From Candidatus Petromonas tenebris (GTDB lineage Bacteria > Bacillota > Clostridia > Peptostreptococcales > Caminicellaceae): 35,121 nt of DNA. How positions within the stretch are numbered: position 1 is the stretch's first letter; each line of letters starts with the position of its first letter. The DNA is taken from contig JACCKY010000036.1 in the NCBI GenBank assembly GCA_014236755.1, positions 1 through 35,121 of the forward strand, given 5' to 3'. The notes below the pieces were generated by a model. That model did not search any database, had not been told where the DNA came from, and worked only from the letters and a program-made list of their open reading frames with translations. This document shows positions 16,174 to 25,855 of this stretch, piece by piece. The translations under genes were made by a program, and so were the position numbers.

Positions 16174-16215
16174 ATCACAAAATCATCACAAAATAGTATC
16201 TGAAATAATGATATT
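16174..16215. promoter_or_regulatory. Second copy of the 11-bp tandem repeat operator
   Basis: ATCACAAAATC (16174-16184) is followed at once by ATCACAAAATA (16185-16195), and AATGATATT lies at 16207-16215. This matches the site before the efflux operon. It sits in the 375-base divergent gap between the regulator gene (start 16073, leftward) and the wall-hydrolase gene (start 16449, rightward) and could serve either. The repeats read in the direction of the hydrolase. Confidence 0.5.
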
Positions 16216-16349
16216 TTAATAAATAAAGAGATTAGAAATATATAGATTCAGAAGAAATTACCAATGACTAAAAGGTATCAAAAATTATAAAATAAAATTA
16301 AACATTGTAAAATTATATATAGATAACAAAGTAGAAGGTTTAACTTATT

Positions 16350-16400
16350 AGGATTTTGAGAATCCTTAGAACAATCCAAATTAAATCTTGGAATTGTCCG
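16350..16400. other. Two small hairpins in the leader of the wall hydrolase
   Basis: AGGATT (16350-16355) pairs with AATCCT (16361-16366). Just after it ACAATCCAA (about 16371-16379) pairs with the TTGGAATTGT segment (about 16389-16398) with one bulge. There is no T-run, so they are not classical terminators. The rest of 16216-16448 is AT-rich with no other structure that I can defend. Confidence 0.3.
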
Positions 16401-16448
16401 TTTATCCCAAAATGACAATCAAGAATATAACCATGGAGTTGATAATTA

Positions 16449-17423
16449 ATGAAAAAGTTTATAACAACCATGTTCTGTGCTTTGGCACTTTCAGCAGGAG
16501 CCCATGTCTATGCCGATTCCTACGTTATGCATACAATTGAGCCTGGAGAAACCTATGGCATAATATCAAAGGAATATGGACAGGATATAAACCAGCTAAA
16601 AAGCATTAATAAGGATTTGGGAGAAACATTGTATGCAGGTAGTTTAATAAAAATCAAGCCTTTAGGTCCAGAAAAAATTATCTCTATCAAAATAGATGGA
16701 AAAACTATTCATATGGACCAAGCCCCTTATTTAGAGAATGATAGAACCTTTGTTCCAATACGCTTTATAGCAGAAGCTTTAAATCTAAAGGTTGCATGGG
16801 ATGAAGAGACTCAAACTGCAATTTTAAAAGATGATAAAGTTGATATAAGATTGCCTTTAGGATCACAAATTGCAATGATAAATGATAAAAAGGTAGTTTT
16901 AGATGCTCCGATTAATATATATAAGGGAAGGACATTTGTACCCGTTAGATTTGTTTCAGAGGCTTTTAATTGCACAGTGAAATGGGACGGTGATAATTAC
17001 ATTGTTGATATTAGGACAAAAAACAATACCGGAGTTTTTGCTGTGGAAGAGAGCTATTCCCAAGAGGACTTGTATTGGCTGGCAAGAATAGTCAACGCAG
17101 AGGCAAATGGAGAGCCATTTGAAGGGAAGTTAGCAGTTGCTAATGTAGTAATTAATCGTAAAAATAGTGATGAATATCCAGATACTATTAAGGAAGTAAT
17201 ATTTGATAAGAAATATGGTTATCAATTTACACCAGTACTTGATGGAACTATCTACAATACTCCCTCCGCTGAAAGTATAAAGGCAGCGAAATTAGCACTA
17301 GAAGGCAGGAACAATATAGGCGATGCCCTATACTTTTTAAATCCAAGGAAATCAGAAAATTTTTGGATTGTTTATAGTAAAAGTTTTTATAAATCCATAG
17401 GGCTACATGATTTTTATTTTTAA
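16449..17423 (+). CDS. Exported SleB-type cell-wall hydrolase with LysM and copper-amine-oxidase-like domains
   Basis: A 324-residue secreted protein. A signal peptide (about 1-22, ending AHVYA) is followed by a LysM peptidoglycan-binding domain (about 25-72, HTIEPGETYGIISKEYG), a copper-amine-oxidase N-terminal-like domain made of two similar halves (about 77-190; RTFVPIRFIAEALN and RTFVPVRFVSEAFN), and a C-terminal Hydrolase_2/SleB domain (about 205-324) with the conserved NAEANGEPFEGKLAVANVV. SleB-family enzymes are lytic transglycosylases that act on spore cortex or vegetative wall. The start ATG follows GGAG at ten bases. Its gene stands alone, divergent from the response regulator, with the 11-bp tandem repeats in between. 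It is evidence that the host has a Gram-positive wall and probably forms spores; the exact stage of use is unknown. Confidence 0.88.
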   Translation: MKKFITTMFCALALSAGAHVYADSYVMHTIEPGETYGIISKEYGQDINQLKSINKDLGETLYAGSLIKIKPLGPEKIISIKIDGKTIHMDQAPYLENDRTFVPIRFIAEALNLKVAWDEETQTAILKDDKVDIRLPLGSQIAMINDKKVVLDAPINIYKGRTFVPVRFVSEAFNCTVKWDGDNYIVDIRTKNNTGVFAVEESYSQEDLYWLARIVNAEANGEPFEGKLAVANVVINRKNSDEYPDTIKEVIFDKKYGYQFTPVLDGTIYNTPSAESIKAAKLALEGRNNIGDALYFLNPRKSENFWIVYSKSFYKSIGLHDFYF

Positions 17424-17502
17424 AGATAAATATATAGGGATCTAACTTGAAAATTATATTTATTTGAATAATTTAAGTTTTTTTGAGTGTTTCATATTGT
17501 CT

Positions 17503-17580
17503 CGGCTAACAGCTCATAGCCTACAGCTTACAGGATAATTGATTTTTAATCTTTGGCTGTTAGCTATCAGCCATTAGCCC
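17503..17580. repeat. Dispersed repeat fragment of the GGCTAACAGC/TTAGCC type
   Basis: In the gap 17424-17797 this stretch has GGCTAACAGC (17503-17512) and the complementary GCTGTTAGC further on, with several TAGCC/CAGCC copies in tandem. It is richer in GC than its surroundings. It resembles the first part of the larger repeat at 27836-27900, so it may be a remnant of the same family. Confidence 0.45.
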
Positions 17581-17682
17581 AGATAAAAATAAATTTTGTT
17601 AAAAGTAATAAATATTCATATAAATTAAGCTTTGCAATTGGATATCTATATAACTAAAGAAAAAGATAGTTATAAACTTAGT

Positions 17683-17714
17683 TCCCGTAAATTATTATGG
17701 GATTTTTATTTTTT
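17683..17714 (+). terminator. Rho-independent terminator ahead of the Wadjet operon
   Basis: TCCCGTAA (17683-17690) pairs with TTATGGGA (17695-17702, one G-T wobble) over a four-base loop, followed by a T-rich tail. It insulates the defence operon from transcription entering from the left. Confidence 0.7.
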
Positions 17715-17760
17715 TGCAGTAATTATTAATAGTAAACTTAAGTATTGTTATAAATAGTGA

Positions 17761-17766
17761 TATAAT
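17761..17766 (+). promoter_or_regulatory. Probable -10 box of the Wadjet operon
   Basis: TATAAT lies 32 bases before the chosen jetA start, just after the terminator. The -35 region at 17-base spacing (TTAAGT) is poor, so the promoter is weak or activated. Confidence 0.35.
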
Positions 17767-17797
17767 TTTGATAATAGAAAAAAGTAAAGGTGATATT

Positions 17798-19273
17798 ATG
17801 GAGATAAATGACAATCTTCTCAAGCAAATTACGGAAACTAAATATCTTACAGCAGAAAATGCCTGGCGCTATAGAACTATACTTAGATATTTTTATTTAC
17901 AATATCAAAAAATGAAATATTGGATGTATAAGGAAGAAATTTTTGAAGAATTAAAGAAAAATGAACATTTCGTAGAATATACTATGGATCAGTGCAAACA
18001 GGATTTAGACGTTCTTGTGGAGTGGGGAAATCTGATACCTGTTCAAGATACAGCTAAGGCTTCAACGGTAGAAGAATTTAAGAACAAGCAATTTAGATAT
18101 CATTTATCAGAGTATAGCGTGGAAATAGAACGTATGACTATAAGACTTGAAAATTTAAAAGTAGAGAGTGCCTCATTAGAGCCTTCCCTGCTGGAGAGAC
18201 TGCGAATTGAACTCAAAAAATTTAAAGATATGGCAAATGAGGATGTAAATGCTGTAGGTAATTGGTGGAACTCACTTAATGAGGATTTTAAGAGACTTAA
18301 TCAAAATTATCAGGATTATATAAGGGATTTATACAGCTTAAAGGCTGAGGAAATGATGAAAACTAGAGAATTTCTAGTATTTAAAGATAAGTTTATAGAT
18401 TATTTAAGGGATTTTATAAAGGGGTTACAGCAAAACTCCTATGCTATAGAGTCTATTCTCAAAGATTTAGACATGCAGCAGGAGGAGAAAGTTCTAAATA
18501 AAGTTTTTGAATATAATAAATCCATTCCAAGAATAGATACAGAGGTGTCCTTGGAAGTTATAAGAGAAAACATTAACGGAAGGTGGATAAACTTAAAAAA
18601 TTGGTTTTTAGGAGATGGAGAGCGAGAAAGTGAAGCTTCTAAACTTTTTAATATAACTAATGAAATAATCCGAAAAATTACTCGTTTTGCCTTTCAAATA
18701 GTTGAGACTAGAAATAGTGCAGCAAATAGGAAAGAAGAATACAAGAAGCTTTGTGAGATGTTTTTAAACTGCAAAGATATTGATGAAGCCCATAAGCTAT
18801 CGGCCCTTGCCTTTGGGATATTTAGTACAAAGCACATCAAAGGAAATATTATTAGAGATTCAGAGAGTATAAATAGTGGAGTTTATGATGAAAACCCCTA
18901 CGAAGTAACAATTAAGCCTAGGGTAAGGACTTATAGGGAAAAACGAGACAAGACTCCTATACCAAATAATTCTGAGAGAAAGAGATTAATGTTAAAAAAA
19001 GTTATAAAGGAAAGAGAGAATGAAAGAAGCATTATGAACAATTATATAGTCAATAATGAAATAGACTTTGCTAAACTACCTAAAATAGAGTCCCATGTGC
19101 GGGTTACTCTTTTAAGGTGGCTTACTAAGGGAAGTAGTTCACCCAATGGGATTTCAAAAACTGAAGACGGACGGATTTTCAAGGTTGTTTTGCCTAGAAA
19201 GGATGAAAGATGTACTTTAGATTGCGAAGATGGAAAACTTCAAATGCCGGCATATAAGATTATTTTCGAATAG
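17798..19273 (+). CDS. jetA: Wadjet subunit JetA (DUF2397/TIGR02677)
   Basis: The kleisin-like subunit of a Wadjet SMC complex, which detects and cuts closed circular plasmid DNA. The 491-residue protein matches the TIGR02677/DUF2397 pattern: an N-terminal winged-helix-like part (about 1-85, YLTAENAWRYRTILRYFYLQ and DLDVLVEWGNLIP), a helical middle with coiled-coil tendency, and a C-terminal winged-helix-like end. TTG 17768 could open the frame but lies at the expected transcription start. ATG 17798 has AAAGGTGAT close upstream. It is the first of four genes in the standard order jetA-jetB-jetC-jetD, 12 bases ahead of jetB. Identification relies on family memory plus the unmistakable neighbours; the DUF2397/2398/2399 set is the one usually called Wadjet type II. 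Confidence 0.85.
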   Translation: MEINDNLLKQITETKYLTAENAWRYRTILRYFYLQYQKMKYWMYKEEIFEELKKNEHFVEYTMDQCKQDLDVLVEWGNLIPVQDTAKASTVEEFKNKQFRYHLSEYSVEIERMTIRLENLKVESASLEPSLLERLRIELKKFKDMANEDVNAVGNWWNSLNEDFKRLNQNYQDYIRDLYSLKAEEMMKTREFLVFKDKFIDYLRDFIKGLQQNSYAIESILKDLDMQQEEKVLNKVFEYNKSIPRIDTEVSLEVIRENINGRWINLKNWFLGDGERESEASKLFNITNEIIRKITRFAFQIVETRNSAANRKEEYKKLCEMFLNCKDIDEAHKLSALAFGIFSTKHIKGNIIRDSESINSGVYDENPYEVTIKPRVRTYREKRDKTPIPNNSERKRLMLKKVIKERENERSIMNNYIVNNEIDFAKLPKIESHVRVTLLRWLTKGSSSPNGISKTEDGRIFKVVLPRKDERCTLDCEDGKLQMPAYKIIFE

Positions 19274-19285
19274 GGGAATACCGTT

Positions 19286-20360
19286 ATGAAGGAATTAGAC
19301 ATGTTACTTGAAAATTATTGGATAATAAAAGATGAGGATAAAGAAACATTTTATCGGATAAGGGATTCTATATCAAGCTTAAGACCTTTTATATCGGATA
19401 AGCTTGGTTATCAAACAATAATTACTCCCCAAATCATAAAGCATTCTTTTAATGTTTTTAGAAGATAAGGGCAAAGAAGAACAGTTTCTTTTATCGGAAC
19501 TAACAGAATATATTGAAGGTGTTTTTCCGGGAGAAGATAAGGTCGATTGGACACTGTACAGGCACAGGAGATATCTGGTTAAAATACTACGTTTCGCCCT
19601 TGATATAAGTATGATTAAAGTAAATGATGGAGATGAAAAAGATTTTGCAAATTCGGAGGACACCGAGGTTTTATATGAAAATACGGGAATATCAAAGTAC
19701 TTTCTAAGACATTTTACGGGTAATATATTAGGATATAATTCTTTAGAAGACTTAGAAAATGATGAATGGACGGATATTGATAAGGATAAAGGTCGTATTA
19801 GAAGAAATAGGGTTTATAGAAGATTGATAATGTCGCCAGCAGTATATAGCGAAGGAGTGGATGACCCTGATTATTTATATATCAAGAATTATAGAAATAT
19901 GATTGAAAATGATATAGAAAAATATCTGGAATCAGAACTTCATGTCCATAAGAATGGTGCATTTCTAATATTAAATGATAATAAGAATTATAAAAAAGCC
20001 TTCCCGGAGAATAAGACAATAAGTGATATAGCCTTACAAATGAATAGTATAATAGTTGAAAAAATTAAGGATGGGAGTTTAGATAAAAGGGAAAACGATG
20101 TGATAACAGTATCTATACATTATTTTAAAAATATGGTGGAAGAGCTGAAAAATAAATACTCTCTAGGCTGGAGTAAAGAATATAGAGAAATGAAATTTGA
20201 AAAATTGTGTGATGATATAATAAAATATATGAAAAGTTATTGCTTTATAGAAGTAAGTGAAGACTTCAATGAACTCATAATAATGCCTTTAGTTGGAAAA
20301 ATTGTAGGGAGATATCCAGAGGATTTTAGCAGTTCTTCTGAAGGGAGAGAAAGAAAATAA
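19286..20360 (+). pseudogene. jetB: Wadjet subunit JetB (DUF2398/TIGR02678), interrupted
   Basis: The JetB subunit (KITE-like, bridging JetA and the SMC) is split. ATG 19286, with an AGGGGA site, opens MLLENYWIIKDEDKETFYRI up to PQIIK, then runs into a stop at 19466. The rest is in another frame: SILLMFLEDKGKEEQFLLSE and onward to 20360 (the track from ATG 19452 gives 302 residues with no ribosome site). In intact relatives some 30-40 residues lie between these two parts, so a segment seems deleted at about 19437-19455, with a frameshift of one. The downstream part is otherwise clean, with no further stops. Either the gene is recently inactivated, the assembly is wrong, or the two pieces are made separately. 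Confidence 0.75.
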
Positions 20361-23300
20361 GTGAAAAGAAATAGATGGATGATGAATAGGGCTGGACTTT
20401 TAAATTTTTGGTATTACGATGAAGAGGAATTTCATTTTGCCAATGGGAAATTGCTGCTAAGGGGGACAAACGGTTCAGGTAAGTCTGTTACTATGCAAAG
20501 TTTAATACCTCTTTTATTAGATGGAAATAAAAGCCCGGAAAGATTAGACCCCTTTGGGTCAAGGGCTAGAAAGCTTGAAAACTATCTTTTGGGAGAAGAA
20601 GAATATGGCAAGGATGAGAGCACTGGATATATTTATATAGAGTTTAAAAAGGAAAAATCCAATAATTATCTAACTATAGGGATGGGCTTAAAGGCTAAAA
20701 GAGGAAGAGGCCTTGACTTCTGGGGCTTTGCTATAACTGATGGCAGACGAATAGGAAAGGACATTTTTCTTTATAAAAATATGGGTAAGAAAGTACCACT
20801 GAGCAAAATTGAACTAAGAAACAGAATAGACGATGGCGGAGAGGTTAAGGAAAGTCAAAAAGAATATATGGCTATGGTAAATAAATATCTTTTTGGATTC
20901 GATGAGATTGAAGACTATGACGAGCTTATAAAGCTTCTCATACAGCTTAGAACTCCAAAACTATCAAAGGATTTTAGACCAACCGTGATATATGAAATAT
21001 TGAACAATTCATTGCAACCCCTATCCGATGACGATTTAAGGCCTATGTCTGAAGCCATAGAAAATATGGATAATATTAAAAGCAGGCTGGAAGATTTCAA
21101 ACTAAGTAAAAAGGCAGCTGATAAGTTGAAAAATGCCTATGACCAATATAATCGATATATACTTTTTGAAAAGACAAAGGATTATGTAAATTCTCAAGAT
21201 GTTTTAAAAAAATTATTTAGAGAAGAAAAAGAACTGAAGAAAAAAAGAGATGGTTATAAAAAGAAATATGAGGAAGAAGAAAAGAAAGTAGAAGAGCTAG
21301 AAATAAAAAAGAAGACCATAGAAGAAAAGAAAAAAGAACTAGAAAAACATGATAGCTATGGTATCAATGAAAAAATTGCCGAGCTGGAGCATAGTTTAAA
21401 AGAGTTAGAAAAAGAAGATAAAAATAAAAAAGAGTTGTTAGATAAAAAGAAAGACAAAGAAAGAGAGATTCATTTTAAAATAAAGGAGCTTGACAATAAA
21501 GAAGACAGTCAGATAAAAAACATTATAGAAAAGCTGGATGAAATGGATAGTATAGCCGATGAATTCAAATTTGATGAGCAGTTTTTTATGAGGGGCGAGC
21601 TCTTGAAGGATATTAAAAAAGAGTATGATTTTTCATATATTAAAAACAGGATAAATGTTTACAGTGATAAGATAATAACTGGTAGAAAGATACTAGAAGA
21701 AGAAAAAGCTGTTAATATTGAGTATGACAATGTTCTTAAAGAGCTGGAGGACTCTAAAAAAGAAAAGTTTGAAAGTGAAAAGAGGCTAGAAGCAGCGAGA
21801 TTGTTGTTTTCAGAGACTAAAGATGAGTTTATAGAAAAGGTTTATAGCTGGAAAGAATCAAACAAGGAATTAAAACCTGCGAAGAAAGCGTTGATAGAAG
21901 TTGCTCGTAGGGTCAACATGTATGGTGAAGAATATAGCTTTGACGATATTATTGAAGAAATTAGAAAGGAATATAATAATTACGAAGAAAGGCTAAGCAG
22001 TCATAAACATAAACTATCTGCCGAAAAAGACCGGTATGTAAGCAAATACAAAGAGAAGAAGGAAGAAATAGAAGAATGGATAAATAAAAAGGATCCTGAA
22101 CCCAAAAGAGAAAACAAGGTAATACTAAACAGAGAAAGACTTAGAAAAGAAAATATACCCTTTATACCATTTTATATGGCGGTTGACTTTCAAAGGAATT
22201 TAAGAGAAGAAGAAAAGGGAAGATTAGAAGAAGCTTTAATGGATATGGGAATACTCGATGCTCTAATCATACCCTCAAAGTATAAAGATAGAGTTCTTGA
22301 AATGGACAAGGATATGTCAGACAAATATTTATTTGCCTCACCTAAATATCTAATGCATGAATTATCCCATAAGCTCAAAGTAGATAAGATTAATGTAGCG
22401 GGAATAAATGAGAAGGATGTAGACAATGTATTAAAGAGTATACTATTGGATGAACAGGGAGAATCAACCTTTATAAATGAAAAGGGACAGTATGGAATAG
22501 GACCTATAAGAGGAAGAACAAGTAGTAATTATAAACCAAAATACATTGGTTTGGCCGCTAGAAAAAGATTTAAGGAAGAAATGATAGAAAGATTACAGTT
22601 AGAGCTTGAGCAAATAAATGATAAAATAAATGAACTGGAAATTGAAATAAATATTATAGAAAAAAGATTAGATGTATTAAAGAAGGAATATTCATCCTTT
22701 CCCCAAAAGGCGGATTTAGAAACGGCATTTAGTGAACTGAAGGAATCGGAGTTTTACTATAGTAGTTGTTTAAAAAACGTAGAAGTTAGAGAGGAAGAAG
22801 CAAATATTGTATATAAAAAGCTTCAGGAAATTAAGCAAATAGTTTATAATACTATATCTAATCTGGAGATTCCAGGAAATCTGGAAGCCTTTGTGAATGC
22901 TGAAGAAGATTCCTATGACTATAAAGCTCTTCTTTCAGAATTAGAAACAGAACATTTAAGATTAATTCAATTGGTACAAACTAAAGAGTTGAGATTGCGA
23001 CAAAAAGAAGAAATAGAAGGAGATATTGATGAGATTAATTATGACTTAACAAAAATAGAGTTAAAAATTAAGGAAAATAAAGAAAAGCATAAAAATTTAA
23101 TAGAACAACTAAAGATTTCAGGTTTTGAAGAAATAGAAAAGGAGATAAACACTTGTATAAAGCTTTTGAGAGGTATTCCGGAGGATATCAAAGAAGCCGT
23201 TAAGGCAGGCGAAAGGGCAAAGGCAAACTATAAACAAACCTGTGAGAAGATAGAAAATCTATATAAAGATCTTGATTTTCAAAAACGGATTGATAAAGTA

Positions 23301-24494
23301 TTTTCAGAAGCCTTCAAAGAAGAATATCTCCTTGGCTATATATATAAATCTAAATTAAAGGAAGATTTATATATAACTGCCAAAACTGTCTATGATGAGC
23401 TGAAATACTTGGAAAAAGAAAATAAGAACAAAGATGATTATATGCGGAACCTACAGGAAAAATTCCATGAAAATCGTCAGTATCTTAGAGAATATAGCTT
23501 AAAAATGGATTATAAGTTTATAAAAACTATTGAAGATGATGAAGAAAGGATAAAAGGAGCAGTTCTTAATCAAAAAAGAATTGAAATTTTAGGGAGAGTT
23601 AGAGGCCAATATGTAGATTTCTTTAGCTTGTCAGATTATATACAAGAAGGTATTGAAGAGAACGAAAAACTTCTAAGGGAAAGTGACAGACAGATTTTTG
23701 AGGACATATTGGCTAAAAATATAAGCAAGAAAATAAGGGCAAAGATATATCATAGCGAAGAATGGGTTAGGAAGATGAATGGCTTAATGGAGTCTATGAA
23801 TACTTCTAGTGGTTTATCCTTTAGTTTAAGGTGGAGAAGTAAGAGTGCTGAAACTGAAGAACAGCTGGACACAAAGGAACTAGTTAATCTCCTTAGAAAA
23901 GATGGAAATCTTCTTAGGGAAAATGAGCTTAATAAACTATCCTCCCATTTTAGATCAAAAATAAGTGAAGCCAGAAGGGGATTGGAAGAAAGCGGAAAGA
24001 ATCAGACCTTTCATACAATAATGAAGGAAATTTTAGATTATCGCAAATGGTTTGAGTTTAGATTATATTTTAGGAAAACAAATGAAAATAAAAAAGAATT
24101 AACTAATAATGCCTTTTATAAATTTAGTGGTGGAGAAAAGGCTATGGCAATGTATGTACCATTATTTTCAGCAGTATATGCCAAATATGAAGGAGCAAGA
24201 AAGGATTGCCCACGTATAATATCCCTAGATGAAGCCTTTGCAGGGGTTGATGAAAACAATATACGTGATATGTTTAGATTATTGAATGAGCTTGAGCTTA
24301 ACTTTATTATTAATTCTCAAATATTATGGGGCGATTATGATACCGTTCCTTCACTGTCTATATGTGAGCTGGTTAGACCGAATAATGCTAATTTTGTAAC
24401 TGTTTTAAGATATAAGTGGAATGGAAAAGTAAAAGAGCTAGTGGTAAATGAGGGTGTGGAGTATGAACAAGGAGAAGTTGCTACAACAGTGTAG
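20361..24494 (+). CDS. jetC: Wadjet SMC-like ATPase JetC (TIGR02680)
   Basis: The motor of the complex, 1377 residues, an SMC/MukB-like ATPase that extrudes DNA loops. An N-terminal head half has Walker A GTNGSGKS (35-42). A long antiparallel coiled coil (roughly 260-1180) is broken by a hinge-like globular part (about 590-740). The C-terminal head half has signature KFSGGEKAMAMY and Walker B RIISLDEAFAGVD. The start is a GTG immediately after the jetB stop, with AAGGGAGAG about 11 bases upstream. No later in-frame start keeps the MMNRAGLLNFWYYDEE lead that precedes the ATP site. The frame is fully open over 4.1 kb, so this gene is under selection or was until recently. It overlaps jetD by 32 bases. 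Confidence 0.93.
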   Translation: MKRNRWMMNRAGLLNFWYYDEEEFHFANGKLLLRGTNGSGKSVTMQSLIPLLLDGNKSPERLDPFGSRARKLENYLLGEEEYGKDESTGYIYIEFKKEKSNNYLTIGMGLKAKRGRGLDFWGFAITDGRRIGKDIFLYKNMGKKVPLSKIELRNRIDDGGEVKESQKEYMAMVNKYLFGFDEIEDYDELIKLLIQLRTPKLSKDFRPTVIYEILNNSLQPLSDDDLRPMSEAIENMDNIKSRLEDFKLSKKAADKLKNAYDQYNRYILFEKTKDYVNSQDVLKKLFREEKELKKKRDGYKKKYEEEEKKVEELEIKKKTIEEKKKELEKHDSYGINEKIAELEHSLKELEKEDKNKKELLDKKKDKEREIHFKIKELDNKEDSQIKNIIEKLDEMDSIADEFKFDEQFFMRGELLKDIKKEYDFSYIKNRINVYSDKIITGRKILEEEKAVNIEYDNVLKELEDSKKEKFESEKRLEAARLLFSETKDEFIEKVYSWKESNKELKPAKKALIEVARRVNMYGEEYSFDDIIEEIRKEYNNYEERLSSHKHKLSAEKDRYVSKYKEKKEEIEEWINKKDPEPKRENKVILNRERLRKENIPFIPFYMAVDFQRNLREEEKGRLEEALMDMGILDALIIPSKYKDRVLEMDKDMSDKYLFASPKYLMHELSHKLKVDKINVAGINEKDVDNVLKSILLDEQGESTFINEKGQYGIGPIRGRTSSNYKPKYIGLAARKRFKEEMIERLQLELEQINDKINELEIEINIIEKRLDVLKKEYSSFPQKADLETAFSELKESEFYYSSCLKNVEVREEEANIVYKKLQEIKQIVYNTISNLEIPGNLEAFVNAEEDSYDYKALLSELETEHLRLIQLVQTKELRLRQKEEIEGDIDEINYDLTKIELKIKENKEKHKNLIEQLKISGFEEIEKEINTCIKLLRGIPEDIKEAVKAGERAKANYKQTCEKIENLYKDLDFQKRIDKVFSEAFKEEYLLGYIYKSKLKEDLYITAKTVYDELKYLEKENKNKDDYMRNLQEKFHENRQYLREYSLKMDYKFIKTIEDDEERIKGAVLNQKRIEILGRVRGQYVDFFSLSDYIQEGIEENEKLLRESDRQIFEDILAKNISKKIRAKIYHSEEWVRKMNGLMESMNTSSGLSFSLRWRSKSAETEEQLDTKELVNLLRKDGNLLRENELNKLSSHFRSKISEARRGLEESGKNQTFHTIMKEILDYRKWFEFRLYFRKTNENKKELTNNAFYKFSGGEKAMAMYVPLFSAVYAKYEGARKDCPRIISLDEAFAGVDENNIRDMFRLLNELELNFIINSQILWGDYDTVPSLSICELVRPNNANFVTVLRYKWNGKVKELVVNEGVEYEQGEVATTV

Positions 24495-25764
24495 TAATTA
24501 TTTTAAAAGTAATCCAGGATTTCATAGGGTCCTTGTAAATATAAGAGATAGATACAAAACCCTTGGTAAAATCGGTGGAACTATTAAACTTGACAATTTA
24601 ACAATAGAAGAAAAGGAAGCCTTAACGGGCTTCCTTAAAAAGAATTATTATAGGGATTCAGTTAGTATTAAAGTAGATAAATTTCAAGAAGCATTAAAAG
24701 ATACACCATTTGATGGATTAGATTTATTTCAAATACTAGAAGAATATTTTGGTAAAGAGATAATAACGAAAAAAGAAAAAATAGAAAGATATGAAAGAGA
24801 AAAGGAAGATTTTTTTAATGGAATATTAAATAAAGTTAAAGGAACAAAGGCTTATGGATGGCTTGAGTTTGTGTTTAGTAGTAAAGAAAATGCTTATAGA
24901 ATCATTTCTCAAAGATATGACCAAGATAGAGAAAGATTAAAAAAGGATTTAATTATTACTTCCTGTGGGATTAATAATTTGCCTTTTTTTGATAATAAAA
25001 GTGTAAGATTAGCTTTATTTGCATCACAGATAAGCAAAAATCCCCATGTGTTTGATGACAATACTGAATGTGGAAAACTGCTACTACATGGGATAATTTT
25101 TATTCTAGGTGAAACATATCCCAAAAATGCAGAGGAAAAAACGGAAATCCTTTATAGAGCCGGACTTATAAAAGATGAAATATCTAATTTTACTATGTGC
25201 AGTGGATTGTTAGCCTATAAAGATGGGAAAATACATAAAGGCTGGCAAGGCTTTTATTATTCTTGCGAGCCTTTACAAATATCTCTTTGGAATTTAAGTC
25301 AAATCGAAAGAATTGTCAGTCCAAAGGGGAAGGTTTTCGTTTTTGAAAATCCTACCGTATTTAGTGAAGTACTGCATAGAACATCTAATGAAAGACCTCC
25401 ATTAATTTGTACATATGGTCAAGTGAAATTAGCGTCATTAATACTTTTGGATATGCTTGTAAAAGAGGGAATTCATATATATTATTCAGGGGATTTTGAT
25501 CCAGAGGGCCTTATAATAGCTGATAAATTAAAGAGCAGATATGATCAAAATTTAACTCTTTGGAGATATAATGTAGATAATTATTATAAATCTATTTCCA
25601 AAAAGAGAATAGATGATAAAAGAATAAAAAAGCTTAAAAATTTAAAGAGTAAGATATTGATTGATGCTGGAAAAGCTATTGAGAATACAGGATATGCAGG
25701 ATATCAGGAAATGTTACTAGATGAAATAGCTGATGACATAAAGGCATATTTATATTCTTTTTAG
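24463..25764 (+). CDS. jetD: Wadjet nuclease JetD (DUF3323/DUF2399, Toprim fold)
   Basis: The nuclease subunit that cuts the bent plasmid, related to topoisomerase VI subunit A. The 433-residue protein has an N-terminal DUF3323-like part and a C-terminal DUF2399 Toprim domain with the metal-binding acids visible: Glu in VFVFENPTVF and the Asp pair in YYSGDFDPEGL. It overlaps the end of jetC. The frame opens at ATG 24448, but ATG 24463 has GAGGGTG at about seven bases and is preferred. All catalytic features look intact, in contrast to jetB. No terminator is obvious in the 91 bases before the next gene, although that gene has its own ribosome site and belongs to a different function. Confidence 0.88.
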   Translation: MNKEKLLQQCSNYFKSNPGFHRVLVNIRDRYKTLGKIGGTIKLDNLTIEEKEALTGFLKKNYYRDSVSIKVDKFQEALKDTPFDGLDLFQILEEYFGKEIITKKEKIERYEREKEDFFNGILNKVKGTKAYGWLEFVFSSKENAYRIISQRYDQDRERLKKDLIITSCGINNLPFFDNKSVRLALFASQISKNPHVFDDNTECGKLLLHGIIFILGETYPKNAEEKTEILYRAGLIKDEISNFTMCSGLLAYKDGKIHKGWQGFYYSCEPLQISLWNLSQIERIVSPKGKVFVFENPTVFSEVLHRTSNERPPLICTYGQVKLASLILLDMLVKEGIHIYYSGDFDPEGLIIADKLKSRYDQNLTLWRYNVDNYYKSISKKRIDDKRIKKLKNLKSKILIDAGKAIENTGYAGYQEMLLDEIADDIKAYLYSF

Positions 25765-25855
25765 TCAAAGGGAAATAAAATCTTTTGTCGAATATAAAAG
25801 CAAGTAGATTAGTGTGTCAGAATGTGATTATCTGTTATAGAGAGGAAGAATTGAG

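Noticed and set aside
17424-25855. Wadjet block as a clear genomic island or prophage
   Set aside because: No integrase, tRNA, attachment repeats or evident base-composition break was seen at either border.
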